This document shows positions 38,716-46,684 of a DNA stretch of 64,000 bases, one piece after another. How positions within the stretch are numbered: position 1 is the stretch's first letter; every line of letters begins with the position of its first letter. Source of the DNA: Zhihengliuella halotolerans (lineage in GTDB: Bacteria > Actinomycetota > Actinomycetes > Actinomycetales > Micrococcaceae); assembly GCF_004217565.1 (NCBI RefSeq), contig NZ_SHLA01000001.1, positions 1,798,001-1,862,000 on the forward strand, given 5' to 3'. Both the position numbers and the translations under genes were made by a program. Under the pieces are notes generated by a model that was not told the origin of the DNA, ran no database searches, and worked only from the letters and a program-made list of their open reading frames with translations.

Positions 38716-40614
38716 GTGCGCGAAGCTCGGACCGACCTGCTCGTCGAACTGCCCAAGTCCTACAACACGACCCAGCTCCTCATCGACCGGCTGAACCGCG
38801 AGAACGCCGACCCCGACTCCGCGTCGGCGATCTACGCCGCGAAGGACGGCTCCGGCCAGTGGGTCGAGATCGCCACACCCGAGTACGTGGCGCTCGTCCG
38901 CCGCCTCGCCAAGGCCTTGATCGACCTCGGCGTGGCCCCGGGGGCGCGGGTCGCGATCATGTCCCGGACCCGCTTCGAGTGGGCGCTCGTCGAGCAGGCG
39001 ATCTGGTTCGCCGGCGCGGTCAGCGTGCCCGTGTACGAGACGAGCTCCGCCTACCAGGTGGAGTGGATCCTGCGGGACTCCGGCGCCCGCCACGTCTTCG
39101 CCGAGTCCGCCGAACGCGCCGCGATCGTCGAGGCCGCCGTCGCGCAGCTCGGCGAGGACGTCGAGATCTACTGTTTCGACGAGGCGCACAGCGTCGCGGG
39201 AGGCGCCGCGGCCGGCGAGGCCACGGGCGGCGTCGTCTCCGTCGGCCTGACAGCGGGCAGCGACCTCGCGCTGCTGCTCGCGGCCGGCGCGCGCTCGGCC
39301 GTCAGCGACACGGAGCTGGAGGCGGCCCGGACCTCCGCCGGGTACGACGACGTCGCGACCCTGGTCTACACGTCCGGCACGACGGGCCGCGCCAAGGGCT
39401 GCCGCATGACCCACGGCAACTTCGCGGGCGTCGCCGTGAATCTCGTCCCCCACATGCGCGAGGTCGTGCACGAGGGCTCGCGCACCCTGATGTTCCTGCC
39501 GCTCGCCCACGTGCTGGCCCGTGCCGTGCAGCAGTGCTGCGTGCACTCCGGCACGACCGTCGCCCACGGCCCGGACGTCTCCGAGCTCATGGGCGACATG
39601 GCGAGCTTCCGGCCGACGTTCCTGCTCGCGGTGCCCCGTATCTTCGAGAAGATCCGTTCCGGCGCCCTCGCCAAGGCCGAGGCCGCCGGCAAGGGTCGGA
39701 TCTTCGCCCGGGCCGAGCAGGTCGCGATTGCGGTCTCGAAGCACCGCGACGCCGCGGCCCGCGGCACCGGCGCAAAGCTGCCGCTCGCCGTGCGCGCTCA
39801 GCACGCCCTGTTCGATAGGATCCTCTACCCGAAGCTGCGCGCCGTGCTTGGCGGGCGGGCCCGCTACGCGATCTCCGGGGCCGGCGCTCTGAATGACGAC
39901 CTCGCACATTTCTTCCGCGGGGCGGGCATCCAGCTGCTCGAGGGCTACGGCCTGACCGAATCCACCGCGCCGGCGACCGTGAACCAGGTCGGCTCCGCGC
40001 GAGTCGGCAGCGTGGGCATCCCGATCCCGGGCACGACGGTGCGGATCGCCGAGGATTCCGAGGTGCTGCTGCGCGGCGTCGGCATTTTCGCCGGATACCA
40101 GGACAACGACGAGGCGACTGCGGCCGCGTTCACCGAGGACGGGTACTTCGCGACCGGGGACCTGGGCGAGCTGGACGCGGACGGGTTCCTCTCGATCACG
40201 GGCCGGAAGAAGGAGTTGATCGTCACCGCGGGCGGCAAGAACGTCTCCCCGGGGCCGCTCGAGGAGCTGATCCGCGCGTCCCGCCTCGTCGAGACGGCGG
40301 TCGTCGTCGGCGATCAGCGCCCGTTCATCGGCGCCCTGATCAGCCTCGACCGGCAGGAGCTGCCGAAGTGGGCCGCGGCCCGCGGCATCGACCTCGGTTC
40401 CGCCGCGGAGAATCCCGAGGTCCTCTCCGAGATCCAGTCGGCGGTCGACGCCGCGAACAAGACGGTCTCGCACGCCGAGGGCGTCAAGAAGTTCACGATC
40501 GTGGAGCACGAGTTCACCGAGGAGTCCGGCCACCTGACGCCGTCGATGAAGCTCAAGCGCACCGCCGTGATCGAGACCTGCGCCGAGGCGATCGAGGACC
40601 TCTACCGCCGCTGA
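38716..40614 (+). CDS. Long-chain fatty acid-CoA ligase (AMP-binding, FadD15-like)
   Basis: The 632-residue adenylate-forming enzyme activates long-chain fatty acids to acyl-CoA. Motifs in order: LVYTSGTTGRAKGC P-loop (about residue 215), YGLTESTAPAT (about 415), GDLGELDADGFLSITGRKKE (about 475) and the terminal lysine region SMKLKRTAVIE. GTG 38716 follows CAGGAGAGAA. It is co-directional with pmt at 79 bp distance. The antisense frame of 648 aa across it is a codon-bias shadow. Confidence 0.94.
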   Translation: MREARTDLLVELPKSYNTTQLLIDRLNRENADPDSASAIYAAKDGSGQWVEIATPEYVALVRRLAKALIDLGVAPGARVAIMSRTRFEWALVEQAIWFAGAVSVPVYETSSAYQVEWILRDSGARHVFAESAERAAIVEAAVAQLGEDVEIYCFDEAHSVAGGAAAGEATGGVVSVGLTAGSDLALLLAAGARSAVSDTELEAARTSAGYDDVATLVYTSGTTGRAKGCRMTHGNFAGVAVNLVPHMREVVHEGSRTLMFLPLAHVLARAVQQCCVHSGTTVAHGPDVSELMGDMASFRPTFLLAVPRIFEKIRSGALAKAEAAGKGRIFARAEQVAIAVSKHRDAAARGTGAKLPLAVRAQHALFDRILYPKLRAVLGGRARYAISGAGALNDDLAHFFRGAGIQLLEGYGLTESTAPATVNQVGSARVGSVGIPIPGTTVRIAEDSEVLLRGVGIFAGYQDNDEATAAAFTEDGYFATGDLGELDADGFLSITGRKKELIVTAGGKNVSPGPLEELIRASRLVETAVVVGDQRPFIGALISLDRQELPKWAAARGIDLGSAAENPEVLSEIQSAVDAANKTVSHAEGVKKFTIVEHEFTEESGHLTPSMKLKRTAVIETCAEAIEDLYRR

Positions 40615-40630
40615 CCGGCCGACCCGGCGT

Positions 40631-40689
40631 ACGCCCCGTGGAAAAACGTCCGAATGACTTCAGGACAAGGACGTCTTTCCACGGGGCGT
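40631..40689. terminator. Long inverted repeat between convergent genes
   Basis: Arms of 21 bp (40631-40651 and 40669-40689) match at 20 of 21 positions around a 17-base loop. It begins 16 bp after the acyl-CoA ligase stop and ends 25 bp before the DUF1461 stop, so a bidirectional terminator is the simplest role. The stem is much longer than the others in the window, and a dispersed repeat element is the alternative. Confidence 0.75.
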
Positions 40690-40714
40690 TCGCGCAGCTG
40701 GGAGCGGACCGGGC

Positions 40715-41821
40715 TCAGGCGACGCGGCGCCCGTTCAGCGTGAAGCGCGCGCGGTCGCGGCGAGCGCGCGTCGGCCACGTCGCGATGAGGGTCACGACGA
40801 CGGCGAGGAGCACCAGCGCGCCGACGGCGACGCCCGCGTCGATCCAGAACTGCTCCGGATAGAGCCGCAGCAGCGTGTCGGAGTACTGGAACGTCCAGGT
40901 CCCGTCGGCGAAGAACAGGGCGTGCACCCCGGTGAAGAAGGCATTCCAGTTGATGACAGCCAGTGCGGCGAGGGCCCCCGCGACGACCAGCGTGCCGACC
41001 GCGCCGGCGAACAGCGCCCGGCGCACTCCGCCCGGATAGCGCTTCATCAGGAACCCGGCCATGAGCACGGCAGCAACCAGCAGGACGAATCCGGTGGCGA
41101 AGCTTGTGGCGATCACGGCCTTCACGTCCGCCATGTGCGCGACCTCGGACTCCGTCATGAGCGGGGAACCATCGGCCGCCGTGAGGCCGCCCAGGAACCC
41201 GGCCCCTGCCGCGTTGCTGAGGTAGTCGACCCCGTACGATCCGTAGGTCAGGCGCTGGGCGGTATCCCAGCCGTACTCGTCCGCGGGGAAGCCGGGGCGG
41301 TGGTACTCGAGCCACAGGAACCAGGGGCTGGCGACGGCCTTGAGCGCGCCGATGAGCAGCAGGAACGGGTAGACGATCGCGAGCAGGGTCTGCACGATGC
41401 GCGGCCCGAGCGGTTTGGCACGCAGCGCGGCCTCGCGCGCGTCTCCGCGACGCTTGCTGTCGGCGGGGTCCGCCGCCGGCACGGCGACGGGCTCGGGAGT
41501 CGCGCGGGCGGCGGCCGCCTCAGCGGAACGCAGAATCTTCGTCGCCGATCCGGCCTCGCGGCGCGGCTCCGCGGCGGCCGCGTCGAGCATGTCGGCCGGT
41601 GCCGGTGCGCTCGCTCCCACCGTCTTGCGTTCCCCGGTGTCGGTCGCATCCTGGGCGGAGTCGGCGGAGCGGCGTCCACGACGGCTCTCGGTCAGCGGCA
41701 AGGCGGCGGTGTTCGTCGACTCCGTGCTTTTCGGAGCGTCCTCGGCACGAGGGCCCGTCGGGCGCGCGATCGGCTCGGTGGCCGCCTCGCTCGTGTTTCC
41801 GCTCTTCGCCTTCTCGCTCAT
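40715..41821 (-). CDS. DUF1461/TIGR01906 membrane protein with disordered N-terminus
   Basis: The 368-residue product has a long polar, Ala/Glu/Thr-rich N-terminus (about residues 1-120, with little expected structure) followed by a TIGR01906-type membrane part: helices near IVQTLLAIVYPFLLLIGALKAV, ATSFATGFVLLVAAVLMAGFLM, LFAGAVGTLVVAGALAALAV and AGVAVGALVLLAVVVTLIATW. The family is of unknown function. ATG 41821 has the ribosome site AAAGGAA. The extended N-terminus is unusual for the family as I know it. Confidence 0.8.
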   Translation of the reverse strand: MSEKAKSGNTSEAATEPIARPTGPRAEDAPKSTESTNTAALPLTESRRGRRSADSAQDATDTGERKTVGASAPAPADMLDAAAAEPRREAGSATKILRSAEAAAARATPEPVAVPAADPADSKRRGDAREAALRAKPLGPRIVQTLLAIVYPFLLLIGALKAVASPWFLWLEYHRPGFPADEYGWDTAQRLTYGSYGVDYLSNAAGAGFLGGLTAADGSPLMTESEVAHMADVKAVIATSFATGFVLLVAAVLMAGFLMKRYPGGVRRALFAGAVGTLVVAGALAALAVINWNAFFTGVHALFFADGTWTFQYSDTLLRLYPEQFWIDAGVAVGALVLLAVVVTLIATWPTRARRDRARFTLNGRRVA

Positions 41822-41928
41822 GCAGTTCCTTTCGTGGCATACGTCCCTTCCCACCCTAGACCGCAGGGGCGTCCGGGACGACGAATGACCCGCGGGTGGC
41901 GCGAGGCAGGTCCGCCGGGATGAGCAGC

Positions 41929-42498
41929 TCAGCTTCCGGTCGCCGCCAGGGCGCGAGCCTGTGCGACGACGGCCGCCCGCCGCGAAGAGGTGGTGCTGCC
42001 CGGCGCTACGAGTGCTGTGACGTGAGGCAGACAGCGATCGGCGAGAACTAGCGAGATGAGGCTCAACAGAAGCTCGCCGGCGTGCGCGCGATCGTGGTGC
42101 GGAAGCGCGTCAGCGAGAGCGGTGACCATGGCAGCACACCCTTCAGCGCGACTCTCGGCGGATACGGGCTCGGAGAGTTCAAGGCTCTCCCAGGCCAGGA
42201 GGCGGGCGAGATGCGGGCGCATTGCGACCCTGTCGTGCAGGGCGCCGGCGACGTGGCCCAGCGCGCTCGCACCGTTTCCCGCCACGGAGATCCCCTCGAG
42301 CAGGTGCTCGACCTCAGTAGCCAGCACGGCGGCGAAGAGCCCGCTCTTGTCGCCGAAGTACTGGTAGATGCGCTCCTTGTTGACTCCTGCTTCGCGAGCG
42401 ATCGAGTCGACGCGGGCACCGGCCAGGCCCACTCGGGCGAACTGCGCGGTCGCCGCGTCCAGGAGCTTGCGGCGGGTTGCCTCCGTGTCCCATGGCAT
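41929..42498 (-). CDS. TetR-family transcriptional regulator
   Basis: The 189-residue product has a TetR DNA-binding domain at the N-terminus (RRKLLDAATAQFARVGLAGARVDSIAREAGVNKERIYQYFGDKSGLF) and an all-helical ligand domain. It is divergent from a saccharopine dehydrogenase-like gene, and the 232 bp between contains a small inverted repeat 20 bp upstream of its start. It probably represses itself and that gene; the ligand is unknown. Confidence 0.92.
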   Translation of the reverse strand: MPWDTEATRRKLLDAATAQFARVGLAGARVDSIAREAGVNKERIYQYFGDKSGLFAAVLATEVEHLLEGISVAGNGASALGHVAGALHDRVAMRPHLARLLAWESLELSEPVSAESRAEGCAAMVTALADALPHHDRAHAGELLLSLISLVLADRCLPHVTALVAPGSTTSSRRAAVVAQARALAATGS

Positions 42499-42517
42499 GA
42501 GCTCAGCCTAACGAGTC

Positions 42518-42531
42518 CAACCGTTTAGTTG
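42518..42531. promoter_or_regulatory. Candidate TetR operator
   Basis: CAACCGTTTAGTTG is an imperfect dyad with 4-bp arms and a 6-bp centre. It is the only dyad I noticed in the 232-bp divergent region near the regulator start. A related sequence with CCAA and TTGG ends occurs about 50 bp further on (CCAACCAGACGTTTGG). Support is weak because the arms are short. Confidence 0.3.
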
Positions 42532-42730
42532 CAATTTTCGACTGTCGCCCTTACCGTGGGATTCCCAACCAGACGTTTGGAGTTTCGGTGCGTCCTTTCT
42601 TCTTGCAAGCCGTGGTCACGCGGACAGTGTTCTTCCCCTGGGCGCATGCCGCTTCAGGCTCGGCGCGCCCGGCGCCGCTACGGACTGCTGGCGTGGCTCG
42701 CTCGAGCAGCGTGACGTCGGAGTCGGACAG

Positions 42731-43672
42731 ATGAGGGCGCTCGTGCTCGGGGCGCGAGGCGCAGTCGGATCCGCCGCAGCGGTCGCGCTGCGACGCGTCG
42801 GGCATGACGTCGTCGGCGCCGGCCGGTCCGCCCCGGAGGACGGTATCGCGATCGACGCGACGACTTCGACGGGACTTGCGCGGCTGCGACGTGAGGCAGC
42901 TCGAGTCGACGTGGTCCTCGACGCGAGCGGTATCGAATCCGCCGCCGTGCAGGCGGCCGTGGGCGCGACGCCGCTCGTGGACGTCTCCGCAACCGCGTCC
43001 CACCTCGAACGACTCGCCGCAGGCGTTCCGGAAGGAGGCGCGGCCCTGCTTGGTGCCGGCATCGCGCCCGGGCTCAGTACCGTGCTCGTCCGCGCCCTCC
43101 ACCCGCAGCCCGGAGAGGAGATCGACGTGACGATCGTGCTCGGCGCAGGCGAATCCCACGGCCCTGCAGCCGTGGAGTGGACTGCGCGCCTTGCGGGCAA
43201 CAACGTGTACGCCGCGCCAGAGTCTGCTCCGGTCGCCAACCTCCGCCAGCGACGGAGCTTCCGGACTCCCGACGGGACGCTGCGCGAGCACCTGCGGGCC
43301 GATTTCCCCGATGACCTGCTCATCGGGCGCCCGCTCGGAATCGAAGTCCGCAGCTGGCTCGCACTCGACAGCAGAATCGCGACAGCTGCACTGCGACTCG
43401 TCGGCGCCGTCCCCGCCCTGGCTCCGCTGCTCCGCCACGCCCCGCATCTCGGGGGGCGGGCCTGGAGCGTCACGGCAGCTAGACGGGGATCGACGTCGAT
43501 GCTCACCGCCACAGGCGAGGGTCAATCCGGGGCCACCGGCCGGCTCGCGGCCATCGCCGCAGAACGTCTCGTGGAACTGCAACTACGCGGCGCCGTGACG
43601 ATGGCGGACGCGGTGCGCTTCGATGAACTCGAGCGAGCAGGCGACGTCAGGGTCACGGCCGGGTCGACATGA
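42731..43672 (+). CDS. Saccharopine dehydrogenase-like NAD(P)-binding protein
   Basis: The 313-residue product begins with a Rossmann nucleotide site (MRALVLGARGAVGSAAAVALRR) and the later AGIAPGLSTVLVRAL segment usual in saccharopine dehydrogenase-like reductases. No substrate is evident. It is divergent from the TetR gene at 41929-42498, so it is the probable target. Members of this fold act on amino acid derivatives or as trans-acting enoyl reductases. The rest of its surroundings belongs to an old block, so this pair may be an insertion. Confidence 0.82.
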   Translation: MRALVLGARGAVGSAAAVALRRVGHDVVGAGRSAPEDGIAIDATTSTGLARLRREAARVDVVLDASGIESAAVQAAVGATPLVDVSATASHLERLAAGVPEGGAALLGAGIAPGLSTVLVRALHPQPGEEIDVTIVLGAGESHGPAAVEWTARLAGNNVYAAPESAPVANLRQRRSFRTPDGTLREHLRADFPDDLLIGRPLGIEVRSWLALDSRIATAALRLVGAVPALAPLLRHAPHLGGRAWSVTAARRGSTSMLTATGEGQSGATGRLAAIAAERLVELQLRGAVTMADAVRFDELERAGDVRVTAGST

Positions 43673-43749
43673 CAGGGTGAGGCGGTCGATCAGCGCACGG
43701 ACTCCGCCTCGCTCTTCTCCGGCTGAGCTCGCCCGGAGCGCCGGCGGGT

Positions 43750-43923
43750 CTACGCCGCAGTCGGCGGCAGGAGGACGGGGATTCCGTCGCGCACGGGATA
43801 GACGACGCGTTCGCCGTCGTCGTCTGTCCGCGTCGAGACCAGCTCGTCGCCGCGGCGTTCGAGTGCGGACCCGGTGACAGGGCAGCGCAGGATCTTGAGC
43901 AGATCAGCAGAAAGATGGGCCAT
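43750..43923 (-). CDS. Trm112-family small protein
   Basis: The 57-residue product (MAHLSADLLKILRCPVTGSA...VVYPVRDGIPVLLPPTAA) matches the Trm112/YcaR-type zinc-ribbon-like family: the ILRCP motif, the short strand pair around VVYPVRDGIPVLL and the end LPPTAA. Only one cysteine (Cys14) is kept, so no metal site is expected. ATG 43923 to TAG 43750. In actinobacteria it lies after DUF3499 and usually before a phosphomannomutase gene; here the mutase is missing next to it. Confidence 0.85.
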   Translation of the reverse strand: MAHLSADLLKILRCPVTGSALERRGDELVSTRTDDDGERVVYPVRDGIPVLLPPTAA

Positions 43924-43984
43924 GGTCCCAGTCTATGCGCTGACGCGGCCACGACGACCGAGGGACCGCCGCGCGGCGCAACCG

Positions 43985-44425
43985 TTACTGACTGGGGTCG
44001 TGCAGCATGCGCAGCCGCGGCTTCGTTCCGGGCTGCGGCGTGGAATCGACGCCGGAGCCAGCCGGCGGTGTCAACTGCTGGTCGGCTGCTCGGCGGTCCT
44101 CGCCGTCGGCGCCGGCCGACCCCGTCGTCCGGACGGCGTCGACCTCGCTGGCCGGCGCCTCGCCACGTTCACTGACGGCATCGGCGAGGGCGGAGAGGTC
44201 ATCGGAGGCCAGACGCGGGGCGTCGGGGATGTCGAGGCGGAGCACGTTCCAGCCACGCGGCACCGTGAGCCGGCCGGCGTGGACGGCGCAGAGGTCGTAA
44301 CAGTGCGGCTCCGCGTACGTGGCCAGCGGGCCGAGCACCGCCGTGGAATCGGCGTACACGTACGTCAAAGTAGCGATGGCCGACTGTTGGCAGCCCGAAC
44401 GCGAACACAGACGATTTGATCCCAC
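43985..44425 (-). CDS. DUF3499 family protein
   Basis: The 146-residue product has the DUF3499 zinc-ribbon core: CSRSGC (Cys7, Cys12) and PHCYDLCAVHAGRL (Cys42, Cys46), then RGWNVLRLD. The C-terminal 70 residues are a low-complexity Asp/Glu/Gly/Pro tail. GTG 44425 is chosen because it follows GGGTGGGGG and immediately precedes SNRLCSR; the longer frame to 44509 is antisense to the next gene's start. It is next to the Trm112-like gene and divergent from the zincin-like gene, as in M. tuberculosis Rv3258c/Rv3259. Confidence 0.9.
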   Translation of the reverse strand: MGSNRLCSRSGCQQSAIATLTYVYADSTAVLGPLATYAEPHCYDLCAVHAGRLTVPRGWNVLRLDIPDAPRLASDDLSALADAVSERGEAPASEVDAVRTTGSAGADGEDRRAADQQLTPPAGSGVDSTPQPGTKPRLRMLHDPSQ

Positions 44426-44495
44426 GAGCCCCCACCCTACCCGCAACCCGGCGCGGAACGCTGGAGCGGCACGGCCGGCGGGATAGGCTCGGAAC

Positions 44496-45026
44496 ATGGG
44501 TTCATTCACGTTCGATTCCGGCCCCGAGCACCGCCCCTCGGGCGGGCGCGGGTTCCATCAGCGCCGCCGCAACCGGCACGGCCGCGGCATGCGCGGGCCG
44601 ATGATGCCACTCTCACTGCCCGGTGCGCGGACGCGGCAGGACCGGTTCGAGGACCTCGTCGCCGAGTCCAGCATGCGGCTCGAGCAACTGCATGGTACCC
44701 GGATCGCTTCGATCCAGTTCATGGTCGCCTTCGCGCCCGACAAACCCGGGCTGGACCGGGCGACGGCGCGCGGCGAGGCGACGCCGCTGGGACGCAGCCT
44801 CCGGGTCGGTCCGCAGTCGATCTCCACGCCGGAAGGTCAGCGCTCCGTGGCCGGACAGCAGCAGGTCGTGCTCTTTCGGCGGCCGATCGAGGAACTGTCA
44901 CCGTCGCCGGCGGAACTGCCGGAACTTGTCCACGACGTGGTGATCGAGCTGGTCGCCGAACTGCTGAACCTCAGCCCGGAGCAGGTCGATTCTACGTACG
45001 GCCGCAGCCACCTGCGCGGTCCCTAG
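44496..45026 (+). CDS. Metallopeptidase-family (zincin-like) protein lacking HExxH
   Basis: The 176-residue product is the Rv3259-type member of the zincin-like metallopeptidase family (PF06262). The N-terminal 40 residues are basic and glycine-rich; the core runs from RFEDLVAES to LSPEQVDSTYGR. Where catalytic members have HExxH, this one reads VHDVVIELVAELL, with only one His and a displaced Glu, so proteolysis by the standard zinc mechanism is unlikely. ATG 44496 is near GGGATAGG. The stop shares CTAG with the DUF5719 gene. Confidence 0.78.
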   Translation: MGSFTFDSGPEHRPSGGRGFHQRRRNRHGRGMRGPMMPLSLPGARTRQDRFEDLVAESSMRLEQLHGTRIASIQFMVAFAPDKPGLDRATARGEATPLGRSLRVGPQSISTPEGQRSVAGQQQVVLFRRPIEELSPSPAELPELVHDVVIELVAELLNLSPEQVDSTYGRSHLRGP

Positions 45027-46684
45027 CGCGTCACATCCACGGCGATGCTCCGCTGGCCCTCGCTGGCCCGCGGAATCGACGGGGTCGAGATGCCGTTGTT
45101 CCTGGCCTGCACGCGCTGCGCGCCGTACACCGCCTCGCCCGCCGCATCGATCAGCAAGGCGACCGGCTCGGGGTCCAGGTCCCGCACGTCGAACAGCTCC
45201 GTCGCGGCGCCGTCGAGCTCGATCGTTTCGGCCCGGCCGATCCCGCCGTCGGCCATGATCGGGCGGATCGTCACCTGGGACGCGCCGCCGGCCGACCCGA
45301 ACACGAGATGCGTGCGGGCAGAGCGCGGCACGGCGAGCACGTGCTGGTTGCCCAACCGTGTGGCCGAAGCCGCCCAGGCGAAGTCAAGACCGCTGTCCTC
45401 GGTGCCGCGGACCGAGCGTGCCCCGGCGACAACCGTCTCGCTCGACTGCAGGGCCACCGTGTAGGTTCCCTCCTCGAGCTCGTCCAACGGGATGGTCATC
45501 ACGGAATCCGCGGGCGCCTCCACCGTCGCGCCGCCGGGCACGTCGACTTCGCCGCTCGTGCGGAAGATCCGCACGTTGACCTCGGCGTCCCGTGAACCGG
45601 GGTTGGTGATCTGCAGCTCCGGCCGGGCGTCGGCGAGGTCACCCGTGGGTTCCGGGGTGTTCGACTCGTTCTGGACGACGACGCCGGGCACGACCTGCGA
45701 GGTGCCTCCGGTCTCGCCCGGCTCGAGGTATTCCACGCCGCCGGGGGTGAGGCCACGCAGGACCGACTGCTGAACGACCGCGTTCACGGGTGCGCCCGTG
45801 GAACGCACGCGCACGCTGACCGCCGGGTCCTCGGCGATGAAGCCGGCGAGGACGATGTTCTTGGTCTGGCCCGGCCCGAGCACGATGCCGCGGAGGTTGC
45901 CCGCATCGGCGCGGCCGGTGGAGCCGACGACGTCGAGATCGACGGTTGCCGCGGAGGCCGAGGGGTTGGCGAGCATCAGCAGCGCGGTACGGCCGACTTC
46001 GGTGGACGCGCCGGTGATCCACGCGTCGTTCGACGGCGACCGGCAGGAGGAGGAGGCGAATCCGGCCAGATCGCCGTCGTCCGCGCGGTAGGTCCGGGAT
46101 TGCCCTGCCAACGACTTGAGGCCGCCCAACGGCTGCGCGCGCAGGACTGCCCATCCGGCTTCGCGCACGTTGTCCTGAACGGAGGCCTTCTGGCCGCTGT
46201 AGCCCTCGGCGCTCGCCCCCGATGCCTCGGCTGCCTCGGCCTCATCCAGCTGCGGGGCGAGCCGCTCGATGCTCTCGCCCTCCAGCGTCATGACGGCACT
46301 GCCGGGCAGCCGCTCGGCGGCGTCGCTGACCACGAGGGCGCGCAGGGAGGACTCGGCCGAATCCGATTCAGCAGCGAACTCCGGGTCGGTGCCCTCCGCC
46401 GTGCTTCCCTCCACAATGCGGGGGACCGGCGGGCACGAGAAGACGGCCTCGCCGGCCGGCACCTCGGACTGCGTGATGCCGAGGTCGTGGGCCGCGGTCG
46501 GCAGTCCGACGAACCCGGCGGCCGCGACTCCCCCACCTGTGCCGAGCACGAGCAGAGCTCCGACGGAGCCGGCGAGGATCTTCCGCATCCGGCGGCGGCG
46601 GGCCCGGCGGGCGCGTCGGCTCTCGACCGCCCCGGTGCCGCGCTGGGCGGCCCGGCCGGTCGTCGGCTCTGGTTTCTCCGTCAT
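45023..46684 (-). CDS. DUF5719 family exported protein
   Basis: The 553-residue product has a basic N-terminus (RRARRARRRRMRK), one membrane anchor near residues 34-60 (ILAGSVGALLVLGTGGGVAAAG), and a long exported part built of beta strands, Val/Asp/Gly rich, ending SIAVDVTR. DUF5719 proteins accompany the giant glycosyltransferase gene in actinobacteria; function is unknown. Its ATG overlaps the glycosyltransferase stop by 4 bp, so translation is coupled. Confidence 0.87.
   Translation of the reverse strand: MTEKPEPTTGRAAQRGTGAVESRRARRARRRRMRKILAGSVGALLVLGTGGGVAAAGFVGLPTAAHDLGITQSEVPAGEAVFSCPPVPRIVEGSTAEGTDPEFAAESDSAESSLRALVVSDAAERLPGSAVMTLEGESIERLAPQLDEAEAAEASGASAEGYSGQKASVQDNVREAGWAVLRAQPLGGLKSLAGQSRTYRADDGDLAGFASSSCRSPSNDAWITGASTEVGRTALLMLANPSASAATVDLDVVGSTGRADAGNLRGIVLGPGQTKNIVLAGFIAEDPAVSVRVRSTGAPVNAVVQQSVLRGLTPGGVEYLEPGETGGTSQVVPGVVVQNESNTPEPTGDLADARPELQITNPGSRDAEVNVRIFRTSGEVDVPGGATVEAPADSVMTIPLDELEEGTYTVALQSSETVVAGARSVRGTEDSGLDFAWAASATRLGNQHVLAVPRSARTHLVFGSAGGASQVTIRPIMADGGIGRAETIELDGAATELFDVRDLDPEPVALLIDAAGEAVYGAQRVQARNNGISTPSIPRASEGQRSIAVDVTR

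Noticed and set aside
38587-40533. 648-residue frame antisense to the acyl-CoA ligase
   Set aside because: The sense strand carries all adenylation motifs; the antisense frame is repetitive in Arg, Gly and Asp as expected of a shadow.
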